Source: Yinghuangia elevatio (GTDB lineage: Bacteria; Actinomycetota; Actinomycetes; Streptomycetales; Streptomycetaceae). Taken from it: a DNA stretch of 51,626 bases. Under the pieces are notes generated by a model that was not told the DNA's origin, ran no database searches, and was given only the letters and a program-made list of their open reading frames with translations. Position numbers and translations under genes: made by a program. The stretch spans positions 1 through 51,626 of the forward strand of contig NZ_JBEZFP010000057.1 of assembly GCF_040649515.1 (NCBI RefSeq). Direction: 5' to 3'. Below are positions 7,814 through 20,918 of the stretch, one piece after another. Each line of letters begins with the position of its first letter. Within the stretch, counting starts at the first letter, position 1.

Positions 7814-7837
7814 GCCCGCGGCAGGAATGCCGCGGGC
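7814..7837 (+). terminator. Hairpin terminator after dnaN
   Basis: GCCCGCGGCA (7814-7823), loop GGAA, TGCCGCGGGC (7828-7837): a perfect 10-bp stem 34 bp after the dnaN stop. Confidence 0.75.
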
Positions 7838-7977
7838 ATTCGGGCGTGTTCTGGGCCTTCCGGGTACCTTCCCGGCGCCCGCACCGGCACACCGATGTCT
7901 GAACGCCCCCACAAAGGGCACCAGCAGACGGTGCCGTAACCCATCGGCATCAGGGCAGCGAACGAAGGAAGCAGGAC

Positions 7978-8856
7978 ATGGAGCTCGGACTCGTCGGTCT
8001 CGGCAAGATGGGCGGCAACATGCGCGAGCGGATCCGCCGCGCCGGCCACACGGTCGTCGGCTACGACCGCAACCCCGATGTCGCCGATGTGGACAGCCTC
8101 AAGGCGCTTGTGGACAGCCTGCCCGCGCCGCGCGTGGTGTGGGTGATGGTCCCGGCCGGAGGGCCGACTGCCTCCACCATCGACGAGCTGGCGGAGCTCC
8201 TCTCCCCCGGTGACGTCGTCGTCGACGGCGGCAACTCGCGCTACACGGACGACATCGAGCACGGCAAGACCCTGGGCGACAAGAACATCGGCTTCGTCGA
8301 CTGCGGTGTCAGCGGCGGCGTGTGGGGCCTGGAGAACGGCTACGCCCTCATGTGCGGCGGTACCGACGAGGACGTCGCGAAGGTCCAGCCGATCTTCGAC
8401 GCGCTCAAGCCCGAGGGCGACTCCGGCTTCGTGCACGCCGGCAAGGTCGGTGCCGGGCACTTCGCCAAGATGGTCCACAACGGCATCGAGTACGCCATGA
8501 TGCAGGCCTTCGCCGAGGGCTGGGAGCTGATGGAGGCGTCGGACGAGGTCACCGACGTACGCGAGGTCTTCCGCAGCTGGCAGGAGGGCACCGTCATCCG
8601 CTCGTGGCTGCTCGACCTGGCGGTGCGCGCGCTCGACGAGGACGAGCACCTGGCCAAACTCAAGGGTTATGCACAGGACTCCGGCGAGGGCCGATGGACT
8701 GTGGAGGCGGCGATCGACCTGGCCGTCCCGCTGCCCGCGATCACCGCGTCGCTGTTCGCGCGCTTCGCGTCGCGGCAGGACGACTCCCCCTCGATGAAGA
8801 TGGTCGCCGCGCTGCGCAACCAATTCGGCGGCCACGCGGTCGAGTCCAGCAAGTAG
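7978..8856 (+). CDS. gnd: 6-phosphogluconate dehydrogenase, decarboxylating (short form)
   Basis: A 292-residue oxidoreductase of the short 6PGDH class, which converts 6-phosphogluconate to ribulose 5-phosphate with reduction of NAD(P). The Rossmann start is GLVGLGKMGGNM (residues about 4-15). Substrate-binding signatures follow: DGGNSRYTDD, FVDCGVSGGVWG and the catalytic-lysine region KMVHNGIEYAMMQAFAEG. Enzymes of this length lack the extra C-terminal helices of the 470-residue type. ATG start with GGAAG upstream. Its place between dnaN and recF is a Streptomyces trait. It is a metabolic gene with no obvious functional tie to its replication neighbours. Confidence 0.95.
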   Translation: MELGLVGLGKMGGNMRERIRRAGHTVVGYDRNPDVADVDSLKALVDSLPAPRVVWVMVPAGGPTASTIDELAELLSPGDVVVDGGNSRYTDDIEHGKTLGDKNIGFVDCGVSGGVWGLENGYALMCGGTDEDVAKVQPIFDALKPEGDSGFVHAGKVGAGHFAKMVHNGIEYAMMQAFAEGWELMEASDEVTDVREVFRSWQEGTVIRSWLLDLAVRALDEDEHLAKLKGYAQDSGEGRWTVEAAIDLAVPLPAITASLFARFASRQDDSPSMKMVAALRNQFGGHAVESSK

Positions 8857-8945
8857 CCGGCGGTCGCGGGCCAGCCCCCGGAACGACGGCACCACGGTTT
8901 TCCACAGCGAGGGGAGGCCGGCGCGCAGGCGCCGCATCGTCAGCC

Positions 8946-10076
8946 ATGCACGTCGCGCACCTTTCACTCGCCGACTTCCGGTCGTACGCCCGGGTCGAGG
9001 TCCCGCTCGACCCGGGCGTCACCGCGTTCGTCGGGCCCAACGGCCAGGGCAAGACCAACCTTGTCGAGGCGATCGGCTACCTCGCCACGCTCGGCAGCCA
9101 CCGGGTCGCCAACGACGCCCCGCTGGTCCGGCTCGGTGCCGAACGGGCGTACGTGCGCGCCGGCATCGTCCGCGACGGCCGGACCACGCTGGCCGAGTTG
9201 GAGATCAACCCGGGGCGCGCGAACCGCGCTCGCGTCAACCGCTCCCCCGTGCCCAAGCCCCGCGAGATTCTCGGCCTGCTGCGCACCGTGCTGTTCGCTC
9301 CCGAGGACCTGGCGCTCGTGAAGGGCGACCCGGGCGAGCGGCGGCGCTTCCTCGACGAGCTCCTGACCGCGCGTGCGCCGCGCATGCTGGGCGTACGGCA
9401 GGACTACGACCGTGTGCTCAAGCAGCGCAATGCGCTGCTGCGTACCGCGGCGATGGCCCGTCGCGCGGGCGGCCGCAACGCGTCGCTGAGCACGCTCGAC
9501 GTCTGGGATTCGCATCTCGCCGTCGCGGGCGCGGAATTGACCGCCGCCCGCATCGAACTGTCCACAGTCCTGCAGCCGTTGGTGGACAAGTCCTACGACG
9601 TGCTGTCCTCGGGCGGCGGCCCGACACTGCTCGAGTACCGCAGCTCCATAGGCGACGAACCGCTCCCCGCGGACCGCCAATTGATCCACGACGCGCTGGC
9701 CGCGGCGATCGAGCGGCAGCGCCCCCAGGAGATCGAACGCGGCGTCACCCTGGTCGGGCCGCACCGCGACGACATGCTCCTCAAGTTGGGGCCGCTGCCC
9801 GCGAAGGGCTATGCCAGCCACGGCGAATCATGGTCGTACGCGCTCGCGCTGCGGCTCGCGTCGTACGAATTGCTCCGCTCCGACGGCGGTGAGCCGGTGC
9901 TGATCCTCGACGACGTGTTCGCCGAACTGGACGCGCGCCGCCGCGAACGGCTGGCGGCGCTGGTGGCGCCGGGCGAACAGGTGCTGGTCACCGCGGCCGT
10001 CGAGGAGGACGTGCCGGCCGCTCTCGAAGGCGCGCGGTTCACGGTGGCCGCGGGCGAGGTCCGGAGGACGGTATGA
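8946..10076 (+). CDS. recF: DNA replication and repair protein RecF
   Basis: A 376-residue SMC-like ATPase that helps load RecA at single-strand gaps, with RecO and RecR. Walker A is GPNGQGKT (30-37). The C-terminal part has the ABC-type SYALALRLASYELL signature region and Walker B LILDDVFAELD. The ATG is preceded by GGGGAGG some 26 bases upstream, too far for a strong ribosome site, but MHVAHLSLADFRSY is the conserved N-terminus. The stop overlaps the next gene's start (ATGA), so RecF and the DciA-like protein are translationally coupled. Confidence 0.97.
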   Translation: MHVAHLSLADFRSYARVEVPLDPGVTAFVGPNGQGKTNLVEAIGYLATLGSHRVANDAPLVRLGAERAYVRAGIVRDGRTTLAELEINPGRANRARVNRSPVPKPREILGLLRTVLFAPEDLALVKGDPGERRRFLDELLTARAPRMLGVRQDYDRVLKQRNALLRTAAMARRAGGRNASLSTLDVWDSHLAVAGAELTAARIELSTVLQPLVDKSYDVLSSGGGPTLLEYRSSIGDEPLPADRQLIHDALAAAIERQRPQEIERGVTLVGPHRDDMLLKLGPLPAKGYASHGESWSYALALRLASYELLRSDGGEPVLILDDVFAELDARRRERLAALVAPGEQVLVTAAVEEDVPAALEGARFTVAAGEVRRTV

Positions 10077-10714
10077 GCGCAGGGCCGATCGGGGCAGGAT
10101 CCCCGGGGGCGTCCAGCGGCGCCGAACTCCCGGGGCAGGCCGGGCCGTCCGACGACGCCCCGCCGTCCGCGAGCCTGTCCACAGGTGCTCCGGCGGGCGT
10201 GTCCGCGAGTTCGTCCACAGGCGCGTCCACACCGGCGACCGCGGACGGTGTGGAGAAGAAGGGCATCGACCTCGCGCGCGCCGCGCTCATGCAGGCGCGC
10301 GCGCAGGCGCGTAGTAGACACGAGCAGCAGCAGGAGCGGCGGGACGGCAGGCGCGGCCTGCGCCGCAGCGGCTCCGGCCCCGACGACCGCGACCCGCAGC
10401 CGCTGCGCCGCGTCATGGGGCGCATGATCGCCGAACGCGGTTGGCAGACACCGGCGGCCGTGCACGGGGTGATGGGCCGTTGGACGGACATCGTCGGTCC
10501 CGGCATCGCGGCGCACTGCGTGCCGGAGAAGTTCGAGGACGGCCGCCTCGTGGTGCGTACCGACTCGGACAACTACGCCACGCACGTGCGTTGGCTCGCC
10601 CCCAAGCTGCTCGCGCGCATCAACCAGGAGCTCGGGGACGGCACCGTCACCTATATCGAGGTGCGCGGTCCCGCCGGCGAGCGGCGCCGCGGGCGCTGGA
10701 GCGCGGGCTCCTGA
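10073..10714 (+). CDS. DUF721/DciA-like protein
   Basis: A 213-residue protein with a disordered, S/A/P-rich N-terminus (1-60), a basic coiled stretch (about 62-100) and a C-terminal DUF721 domain (about 105-205: PLRRVMGRMIAERGWQ, WTDIVGPGIAAHC, DNYATHVRWLAPKLLARIN). DUF721 proteins related to DciA help operate the replicative helicase DnaB in bacteria lacking DnaC; that function is known for some members and inferred here. The ATG overlaps the recF stop. Three DnaA-box-like sequences (10175-10183, 10211-10219, 10223-10231) sit in its disordered-region coding DNA. Confidence 0.88.
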   Translation: MSAGPIGAGSPGASSGAELPGQAGPSDDAPPSASLSTGAPAGVSASSSTGASTPATADGVEKKGIDLARAALMQARAQARSRHEQQQERRDGRRGLRRSGSGPDDRDPQPLRRVMGRMIAERGWQTPAAVHGVMGRWTDIVGPGIAAHCVPEKFEDGRLVVRTDSDNYATHVRWLAPKLLARINQELGDGTVTYIEVRGPAGERRRGRWSAGS

Positions 10715-11158
10715 ACCGGGCCCGACCGGGTTCTGAACCGGGAGACCGGCTTGCCCGTACCGAGGGCGGACGGTACCCGCACGCGGGCGGCAGCCCTTCG
10801 CCGAAGGGGGGCGCGGTGCGCGCCAACCGGCTGTCGCACCCACCTGACACCCTGTCATGGCGGACGCGGGTCAAGGCGCGCCAGCGGCCATGAGAGCCCC
10901 GAAACACCCCCACACGCATGGGGGGACTTGTGGAAAGGTCTCCCAGGACGCCACACGCGAACTCAGGCCCCTTGGTAACCGGTCTTTGTGTCGCTGGGAC
11001 CGGTAGACTATGGAGGCAATCCCGCTACGGCGGATCCAGTGTCGACTTCCGCGGCTCCGTGCCCGGGGTGACGTCGGGCCGGCCTCGTGCCGGTTCGGGC
11101 GGTCCCTCCGACCGTGCTCCCAGGGCAGGGAGCCGTGCTGTGCCAGAAAGGGCGCTTT
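10715..11158 (+). promoter_or_regulatory. DciA-gyrB intergenic region
   Basis: 444 bp without a convincing gene. A small hairpin (GTACCG 10757-10762 with CGGTAC 10771-10776) lies shortly after the DUF721 stop. A -10-like TAGACT at 11004-11009 is a candidate gyrB promoter element, but no good -35 is seen at 16-19 bp. The upstream part has G/C-rich palindromic patches with no clear role. Confidence 0.4.
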
Positions 11159-13177
<2,019 letters not shown>

Positions 13178-13330
13178 CCCGGTCTGCGCCGCCAGTTCGC
13201 CGGGAAATCCGGTGGCGGCGCAACCGGTTCGTCCACAGCTTCCGTCTGACGCCTCGACAGGTCACGCGGCGTACCCACACTTGAACATCCGAACGCGGTA
13301 CGCCGCAGTGCGAAAGGAACCGGACCAGAG

Positions 13331-15876
<2,546 letters not shown>

Positions 15877-15880
<4 letters not shown>

Positions 15881-16722
15881 CGACAGACCGGACTTCGGCG
15901 GGTGGGAGAAGCCGCCGTGCGGACCGGGATCGACCGGGCGGTCACGCCGAGCCGGCACCCGGCTCGGCCAATCCGGGCGCGGTGCCCCCGCGGCCCGCGG
16001 CCCCTCCCCCGCCCGCCGGTCCGCCGCCGGGCGCCCCGCCTCGCCCCGGCGCCACCGCCGCCGGTACGGGCTCGGGTTCGGGTTCGGGCTCCGGCACCAC
16101 GCGCGGCCGCGCCAAGTCCGGTGGTACGGGCGGTGCCGCGCGCGCCCGCCGGGCGGACGCCCCCGCGGCGCAGGCCGCCCAACCGGCCGGCCCGGTGGAC
16201 GGGTACGCGCGCGGCGCGACCATGACCACCGCCCGCCCCGACGCGGCGGCCGGCCACCCCCAGCCGCCCCAGGCGACGGGGCAGAACAACGCACACGCCG
16301 GCGCGGCGCGTACGGCCTCCGCCGCCCGCCCGGTGACCCCCGCCCCGCGCACCCGCAGGGCCCGCCTGAAGGCCGCCCGGGTGGACCCCTGGTCGGTCAT
16401 GAAGGTCAGCTTCCTGCTGTCCGTCGCGCTGGGCGTGGTCACCATCGTCGCGGTCACCGTGTTGTGGATGGTCCTCGACGGCCTCGGCGTCTTCGACTCC
16501 CTCGGCGGCACCGTCAAGGAGGTCACGCAGTCGGAGACGGACCCCGAGGGCTTCGACCTGAAGTCCACGCTGTCGATGAAGAACACCATGGTCTTCAGCA
16601 GCGCCATCGCGGTCATCGACGTCGTCCTCGTGACCGCCCTCGCGACCCTCGGCGCGTTCCTCTACAACCTGACCGCCTCGTTCACCGGCGGCATCGAGGT
16701 CACCCTCGCCGAGGAGGACTGA
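15877..16722 (+). CDS. DUF3566 transmembrane protein
   Basis: A 281-residue membrane protein. Residues 1-160 are disordered and P/A/G/R rich with a GSGSGSGSG run. Residues about 165-281 form the DUF3566 domain, with two hydrophobic segments (VSFLLSVALGVVTIVAVTVLW and IAVIDVVLVTALATLGAFLY). The same family follows gyrA in mycobacteria (Rv0007). The function is unknown. It overlaps gyrA by four bases (GTGA), so it is co-translated with gyrase. Confidence 0.9.
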
Positions 16723-16822
16723 CCGCGCCCCGAACCCCGGGAACCGCACCCCGAATCACCTCGCCGAATCCCGTTTTGGCGGGCGGGACGGGGTGCGGTA
16801 CTCTCTTGGAGCACGCCCACGA

Positions 16823-16896
16823 GGGCCTATAGCTCAGACGGTTAGAGCGCTTCCCTGATAAGGAAGAGGCCACAGGTTCAAGTCCTGTTAGGCCCA
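16823..16896 (+). tRNA. ileT: tRNA-Ile (GAT anticodon)
   Basis: 74 nt with a full cloverleaf. The acceptor GGGCCTA (16823-16829) pairs with TAGGCCC (16889-16895), and the anticodon loop CTGATAA carries GAT at 16857-16859. The T-arm has GTTCAAGTC. CCA is not encoded. The same tRNA follows gyrA in mycobacteria. Confidence 0.97.
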
Positions 16897-16914
16897 CTCA
16901 AATTGCGTGCATTC

Positions 16915-16948
16915 AAGGCCACCACTCCGGTTCCGGGGCGGTGGCCTT
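16915..16948 (+). terminator. Terminator after tRNA-Ile
   Basis: AAGGCCACC (16915-16923) pairs with GGTGGCCTT (16940-16948), 18 bp after the tRNA. Confidence 0.65.
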
Positions 16949-17065
16949 GCTCGTTCCGGCGGCGGGGCGGAGCGGCGCCGATCGACGCGCCCGCTGGGGG
17001 CGTTCACACGCCGACCGGTGACGGCTGAGGGTCTTGATCGTTCTTCGGGGGACAGGAGGACTGCG

Positions 17066-17419
17066 GTGAAGTACCTGCTGATGATCTACGGCAACAAGGA
17101 GAAGTGGGAGTCGATCTCCCCCGAGGAGTGGCCCGAGGTGGTGGCACGGCAGGACGCGTTCAACGCGAAGTACCGTGCCACGGGGGAGCTGTTGGGGGCG
17201 TACGGTCTCGGCGACGCCGCCGAGGCGCGGCTGGTGCGCCGCCGGGACGGGCTCCCGGCGGTCACGGACGGGCCGTACCTCGAGACCAAGGAGTACATGG
17301 CCAGCTTCTACCTTCTCGACGTCGAGAACGAGGAGCGGGCGTTGCAGATCGCGGCGGAAATGCCGCTCGCCGAGCAGGACCCCGTGGAGGTGTGGCCGGT
17401 ACCCCACGGGTCCCCCTGA
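17066..17419 (+). CDS. YCII-related (DGPF-type) protein
   Basis: A 117-residue small alpha/beta protein of the YCII/DGPF superfamily. It begins MKYLLMIYGNKEKWESISPEE and has the family signature VTDGPYLETKEYMASFYLLDVEN, the DGPF-like stretch. The GTG start has CAGGAGGA five bases upstream. Family members often sit beside ECF sigma factors and their role is poorly defined, with dimeric small-molecule binding or enzymatic activity suggested. Its neighbours here are only tRNAs and a micro-protein, so context gives no function. Confidence 0.85.
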   Translation: MKYLLMIYGNKEKWESISPEEWPEVVARQDAFNAKYRATGELLGAYGLGDAAEARLVRRRDGLPAVTDGPYLETKEYMASFYLLDVENEERALQIAAEMPLAEQDPVEVWPVPHGSP

Positions 17420-17506
17420 AGGTAATCAAGCTGTTATTGTCGACGCCATCCCAGGCTCCTCGGATGCCTTGGGGAGGACGTCACTCGCAGGACGGAGAGG
17501 CACGCG

Positions 17507-17644
17507 ATGAAGAAGCTGATCCTGGTGGCCCTGGCCGCTGTGGGCGGACTGTTGGTCTACCGGCAGATCCAGGCGGACCGTGCCGAGCAGGATCTGTGGA
17601 CCGAGGCGACCGACCCGGTCCCCGCGGGTTCCTCGGCACGCTGA
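17507..17644 (+). CDS. DLW-39 family micro-protein
   Basis: A 45-residue protein with a hydrophobic N-terminal segment (KKLILVALAAVGGLLVY), then an amphipathic, acidic tail with the name-giving DLW (residues 29-31 in AEQDLWTEATD). It is a conserved small membrane-anchored protein of streptomycetes with unknown function, found at this place before tRNA-Ala. ATG start preceded by GGAGAGG. Confidence 0.85.
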   Translation: MKKLILVALAAVGGLLVYRQIQADRAEQDLWTEATDPVPAGSSAR

Positions 17645-17804
17645 GGCCCTGCACGACCCTGCCGCGCACACGCGGAGAATCGCAGACGCGGGTCCCGGCC
17701 GAACGCCGGGGCCCGCGATATGCGTGGGCCCGCCGTGCCGTTGTTCGGTATGCTCGTACCGCCCGGAGCGCCCACCGCTGTCGCGGGGTGCGCGGGGCTC
17801 CCGA

Positions 17805-17877
17805 GGGGCCATAGCTCAGCTGGTAGAGCGCTGCCTTTGCAAGGCAGATGTCTGGGGTTCGAGTCCCCATGGCTCCA
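17805..17877 (+). tRNA. alaT: tRNA-Ala (TGC anticodon)
   Basis: 73 nt. The acceptor GGGGCCA (17805-17811) pairs with TGGCTCC (17870-17876, one G-U). The anticodon loop TTTGCAA holds TGC at 17838-17840, and the T-loop is GTTCGAG. CCA is not encoded. Confidence 0.97.
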
Positions 17878-17886
17878 CTCGACGAC

Positions 17887-17926
17887 AGGCGACCTACGCC
17901 CGCGGAAAGCGCGGGCCGGGTCGCCT
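17887..17926 (+). terminator. Terminator after tRNA-Ala
   Basis: AGGCGACC (17887-17894) pairs with GGTCGCCT (17919-17926), with an inner GCCCGC/GCGGGC stem around a GAAA loop. It is followed by TTGTTGCTTCT, a near-canonical intrinsic terminator. Confidence 0.8.
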
Positions 17927-18120
17927 TGTTGCTTCTCGGGCGGCTTCGCCGTCGGGCGGGGGCTTCGCTACCCGCACCCCTGACCGTGTCGACGGGTTCT
18001 GTCTCGCGGGCGGGGCGGCGCCGTTCGGCTCGCGGGCCGGGCGGTCAGCCGGATTGCGTGTTCGGTCCGCGGATTCGGGGTGGGTGCGCGGGCGACTTTT
18101 GCGCGGGTGTTGCGGACGTG

Positions 18121-18158
18121 CGAAGGCCCGGTCGTCCATGAGGACTTCCGGGCCTTCG
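18121..18158 (-). terminator. Terminator after the DUF5324 gene
   Basis: CGAAGGCCCGG (18121-18131) and CCGGGCCTTCG (18148-18158) form a perfect 11-bp stem just downstream of the leftward gene ending at 18170. Confidence 0.7.
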
Positions 18159-18169
18159 GGCGGTACGGG

Positions 18170-18910
18170 TCAGGACTTGTTGCGGTTGCGGTGCTTGCCC
18201 TTGGTGGAGCCCGCGGTGTGCATCTCGTCGGTGTCCTCGTCCTCGGCGACGTGGCCGGGGTCGGTGACGGCCATGTCGACGACGGGTTCGCTGCGGTAGG
18301 CGTCCGGGCCGGCCGGGGGCATGGGCAGGCTCTCGTCGGCCTTCCACTCGGGCTCCGAGGCCTTCCGCTGCCACCAGACCCAGCCGGCCGTCGCGCCGAT
18401 GGCCAGGGCCAGGAGCACGACGAGCGAGCTATTGCGCTTCTTGTGCCGCTTCTTCTTGACGATCTTGTTCATCTCGGCCGCGGTGACGTCGCCGCGCAGC
18501 GCCAGGACGGCCGCCTCGGCGCGCGAGCGGGCTTCGTTGAGCACCGGCTCCCCCGCTTCGCGGGCGGCCACGGCGGCGTGGTTGACGCGCGGTACGACGT
18601 CGTCCTGCACGCGCTGCTTGGCGGTGTCCATCGCGTACTGCGCGCGCGGGCCGACGGCGGGTGCCACGGTGTCGCGGCCGAAGGCGGTGAGCTTCATCCG
18701 TGCGGCGGCCACCGCCGGTACGACGCGTTCCCGCGTCGTGTCGCGGGCTTGGCGCCGTGCCACCGCCACGCCGTGTTCCAGGCGTGGCGCCGCCCAGTCC
18801 CGGGCGTCGGCGGCATGGTGCACCGCGGCGTTCCGTGCGTGCGCGGCGCGTGGCGCGATCCAGACGACTGTCCGGTCACCAGCGTCGCGGGCCTGCTCCC
18901 AGCGGGTCAC
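18170..18910 (-). CDS. DUF5324 single-pass membrane protein
   Basis: A 246-residue protein. Residues 1-150 are long, alanine/arginine-rich and helical (repeated A-R/V-x-x-A patterns such as AARMKLTAFGRDTVAPAVGPR), probably amphipathic. A lysine-rich patch (MNKIVKKKRHKKRN) precedes one transmembrane segment (SSLVVLLALAIGATAGWVWW). The tail of about 60 residues is acidic then basic. GTG start with AGGAGG seven bases upstream. DUF5324 is recognised by its position and composition, as in Streptomyces. The place, orientation and single-helix layout resemble CwsA (Rv0008c) of mycobacteria, a division/shape protein that binds CrgA. That parallel is inference only. Confidence 0.82.
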   Translation of the reverse strand: MTRWEQARDAGDRTVVWIAPRAAHARNAAVHHAADARDWAAPRLEHGVAVARRQARDTTRERVVPAVAAARMKLTAFGRDTVAPAVGPRAQYAMDTAKQRVQDDVVPRVNHAAVAAREAGEPVLNEARSRAEAAVLALRGDVTAAEMNKIVKKKRHKKRNSSLVVLLALAIGATAGWVWWQRKASEPEWKADESLPMPPAGPDAYRSEPVVDMAVTDPGHVAEDEDTDEMHTAGSTKGKHRNRNKS

Positions 18911-19138
18911 GACAGCCTCCTCCTCGGCGGGTACATCCGCTATCTGTTCCCGAGGTCCAGCGGATCATGCCTGAATTGTCATCTCATATCCTGTTGGTGC
19001 AATCGGGGGACGTGCTTCCGCCAGTAGCGGGTCCCTGCGGTCTCCGTGACGTTTGCGCGGCGGACCGCCGCGCGTGCGAGGATTCCGTGACCGGAGATTG
19101 TCCGGGACGGGCGCAGGGAAACGCAGAAAGGGTTGTCC

Positions 19139-19660
19139 GTGCCGCAGGAGCTGCTCGCCACCATCAAGACCGACCACGGGGACATCCAGGTCAGGCTGTT
19201 CCCGAACCACGCGCCGAAGACGGTCGCCAACTTCGTCGGCCTGGCGGACGGCTCGCGTGAGTGGACCGACCCGCGCACCGGGCAGCCGGGTCAGGGCCCG
19301 CTCTACAACGGTGTGGTCTTCCACCGGGTGATCGCCGGCTTCATGATCCAGGGTGGCGACCCGACCGGCACCGGCAGCGGCGGCCCCGGTTACCAGTTCG
19401 CCGACGAGATCCACCCCGACCTGCAGTTCTCCAAGCCGTACCTGCTGGCCATGGCGAACGCCGGGCGCGGCACCAACGGTTCGCAGTTCTTCGTCACGGT
19501 CCGGCCGACGCCGCACCTGAACGCCAAGCACACGATCTTCGGCGAGGTCGCCGACGAGGCGAGCCGCAAGGTCGTCGACGCGATCGCGGCGGTTCCCACC
19601 GACGCCGACCGCCCCGAGACCGACGTCGTCATCTCCGAGATCGTCATCGAGAAGCGCTGA
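19139..19660 (+). CDS. ppiA: Peptidyl-prolyl cis-trans isomerase (cyclophilin)
   Basis: A 173-residue cyclophilin that catalyses proline isomerisation during folding. The active-site residues are in VVFHRVIAGFMIQGGDP (FHRV, FMxQGGD), LAMANAGRGTNGSQFFVTV and HTIFGEVAD. There is no signal peptide, so it is cytosolic. The GTG at 19139 is favoured: AAAGGG lies six bases upstream. A TTG two codons earlier is too close to that site. It is the orthologue in place of Rv0009 ppiA. It is followed by the rhomboid gene after only 5 bp, suggesting co-transcription. Confidence 0.95.
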   Translation: MPQELLATIKTDHGDIQVRLFPNHAPKTVANFVGLADGSREWTDPRTGQPGQGPLYNGVVFHRVIAGFMIQGGDPTGTGSGGPGYQFADEIHPDLQFSKPYLLAMANAGRGTNGSQFFVTVRPTPHLNAKHTIFGEVADEASRKVVDAIAAVPTDADRPETDVVISEIVIEKR

Positions 19661-19665
19661 CCCAG

Positions 19666-20565
19666 TTGAACCCCATCGACGGCACCGGACCCGCCGACCC
19701 CGAGCGGGGTCCGGCCGGTCCGCCGGTCTGCTACCGGCACCCCGGTCGTGAGTCCAACATCCGTTGCACCCGGTGCGAACGCCCGGTGTGCTCCGACTGC
19801 ATGGTGAGCGCGTCCGTCGGCTTCCAGTGCCCGGACTGCGTCCGCGAGGGCGGCAGGACGGTACGCGAGGCCCGGACCATCGCCGGCGCCCCGGTGCGCC
19901 AGGCCCCCGGCACCGGGACGAACGCGGTTGTCACCAAGACGCTGATCGGCCTCAACCTGGCCGTGTTCGTGCTCGTGCTGGCCGTCGGCGACGACGTGGT
20001 GGACCGCCTCATGCTGGTCGGCCGCGCGATCATCGACAACAACTGGGCCGGGGTCGCCGAGGGCGAGTACTACCGGCTGCTCACCGCCGCGTTCCTGCAC
20101 CAGGAGGCGTGGCACATCCTGTTCAACATGGTCAGCCTGTGGGTGCTCGGGCCGCCGCTGGAAGCCGTGCTGGGACGCACCCGGTTCCTGGTGCTGTACC
20201 TGGTGTCGGCGTTCGGCGGCACCGCCGCGTCGTACCTGATCGCCGCGCAGAACCAGGGGTCGCTGGGGGCGTCGGGGGCGATCTTCGGGCTGTTCGGTGC
20301 GGCGATCGTGGTCGGCCACCGGATGAAGGCGGACCTGCGGCCGCTCATCGCGCTGCTGGTGGTGAACCTGGTGATCACGTTCCTGAACACCAAGTGGATC
20401 GACTGGCGGGCGCACATCGGCGGCCTGGTGATCGGTGCCGTCACCGCGGTGTGCCTGGTGCACGCGCCGAAGAACCACCGGCTCGCGGCACAGGTGGTGT
20501 CGGTGGGGGCGGTCGTCGCGGTGCTCGTGGGCATCGTGCTGGTGCGTACATCCCAGCTCACCTGA
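19666..20565 (+). CDS. Rhomboid family intramembrane serine protease
   Basis: A 299-residue protein with an N-terminal cysteine-rich, B-box-like zinc finger (CYRHPGRES, CTRCERPVCSDC, FQCPDC; about residues 20-60). Then come a linker and a six-helix rhomboid core. The catalytic dyad is S203 in GASGAIFG and H250 in RAHIGGLVIG; the HILFNMVSLWVLG region of the second helix is also present. Rhomboids cleave membrane proteins within helices; the substrate is unknown. The start is uncertain: TTG at 19666 keeps the zinc finger, while the next methionine lies inside the finger. It lies 5 bp after ppiA and is followed by a strong terminator. Confidence 0.9.
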   Translation: MNPIDGTGPADPERGPAGPPVCYRHPGRESNIRCTRCERPVCSDCMVSASVGFQCPDCVREGGRTVREARTIAGAPVRQAPGTGTNAVVTKTLIGLNLAVFVLVLAVGDDVVDRLMLVGRAIIDNNWAGVAEGEYYRLLTAAFLHQEAWHILFNMVSLWVLGPPLEAVLGRTRFLVLYLVSAFGGTAASYLIAAQNQGSLGASGAIFGLFGAAIVVGHRMKADLRPLIALLVVNLVITFLNTKWIDWRAHIGGLVIGAVTAVCLVHAPKNHRLAAQVVSVGAVVAVLVGIVLVRTSQLT

Positions 20566-20620
20566 TCGGTTACACTGAGGATATTGCGAATGACCCAGCG
20601 TGATGAAATGCAGGTCGCGG

Positions 20621-20644
20621 GCGTGCCGGGCGGTCCCGGCACGC
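20621..20644 (+). terminator. Terminator after the rhomboid gene
   Basis: GCGTGCCGGG (20621-20630), loop CGGT, CCCGGCACGC (20635-20644): a perfect 10-bp stem 56 bp after the stop. Confidence 0.8.
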
Positions 20645-20660
20645 AACCGGCGCGCTAGGG

Positions 20661-20728
20661 TTATCCACAGGCTTTGCCTAGTTATCCCCACTGTGGATAA
20701 CTCTGTGGACGGACAACTCTGTGGATGC
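20661..20728. promoter_or_regulatory. DnaA-box cluster outside oriC
   Basis: Within the 353-bp rhomboid-crgA gap there are TTATCCACA (20661-20669, perfect), TTATCCCCA (20682-20690) and TGTGGATAA (20692-20700, perfect in reverse). Weaker matches TGTGGACGG (20704-20712) and TGTGGATGC (20720-20728) follow. This makes three strong and two weak boxes in 68 bp, about 14 kb from oriC. The rest of the gap (20729-20918) shows no gene. Confidence 0.7.
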
Positions 20729-20918
20729 CGCACGGGACATCGCGGGGACATCGGTGCGCCCACGCACAGCCGGGCCCGGTTCCGGGCATGCCTCGGCCCT
20801 GCGGCGGGTCCGCGGCAACTTCACGGATAAGACCGTCACAGGGCTTGAGCGGGGCCTGCTTCCGCAGTGACTGCGTCTGCTGCCGCGCGGCGTGCTTCCG
20901 CGGGGCTTTCCGCGCGGC

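Noticed and set aside
6583..8967. A long open frame antisense to dnaN and gnd
   Set aside because: High-GC DNA with strong third-position bias leaves antisense frames open. The opposite strand encodes clearly recognisable dnaN and gnd; the antisense translation is Arg/Val/Leu-rich with no known motif.
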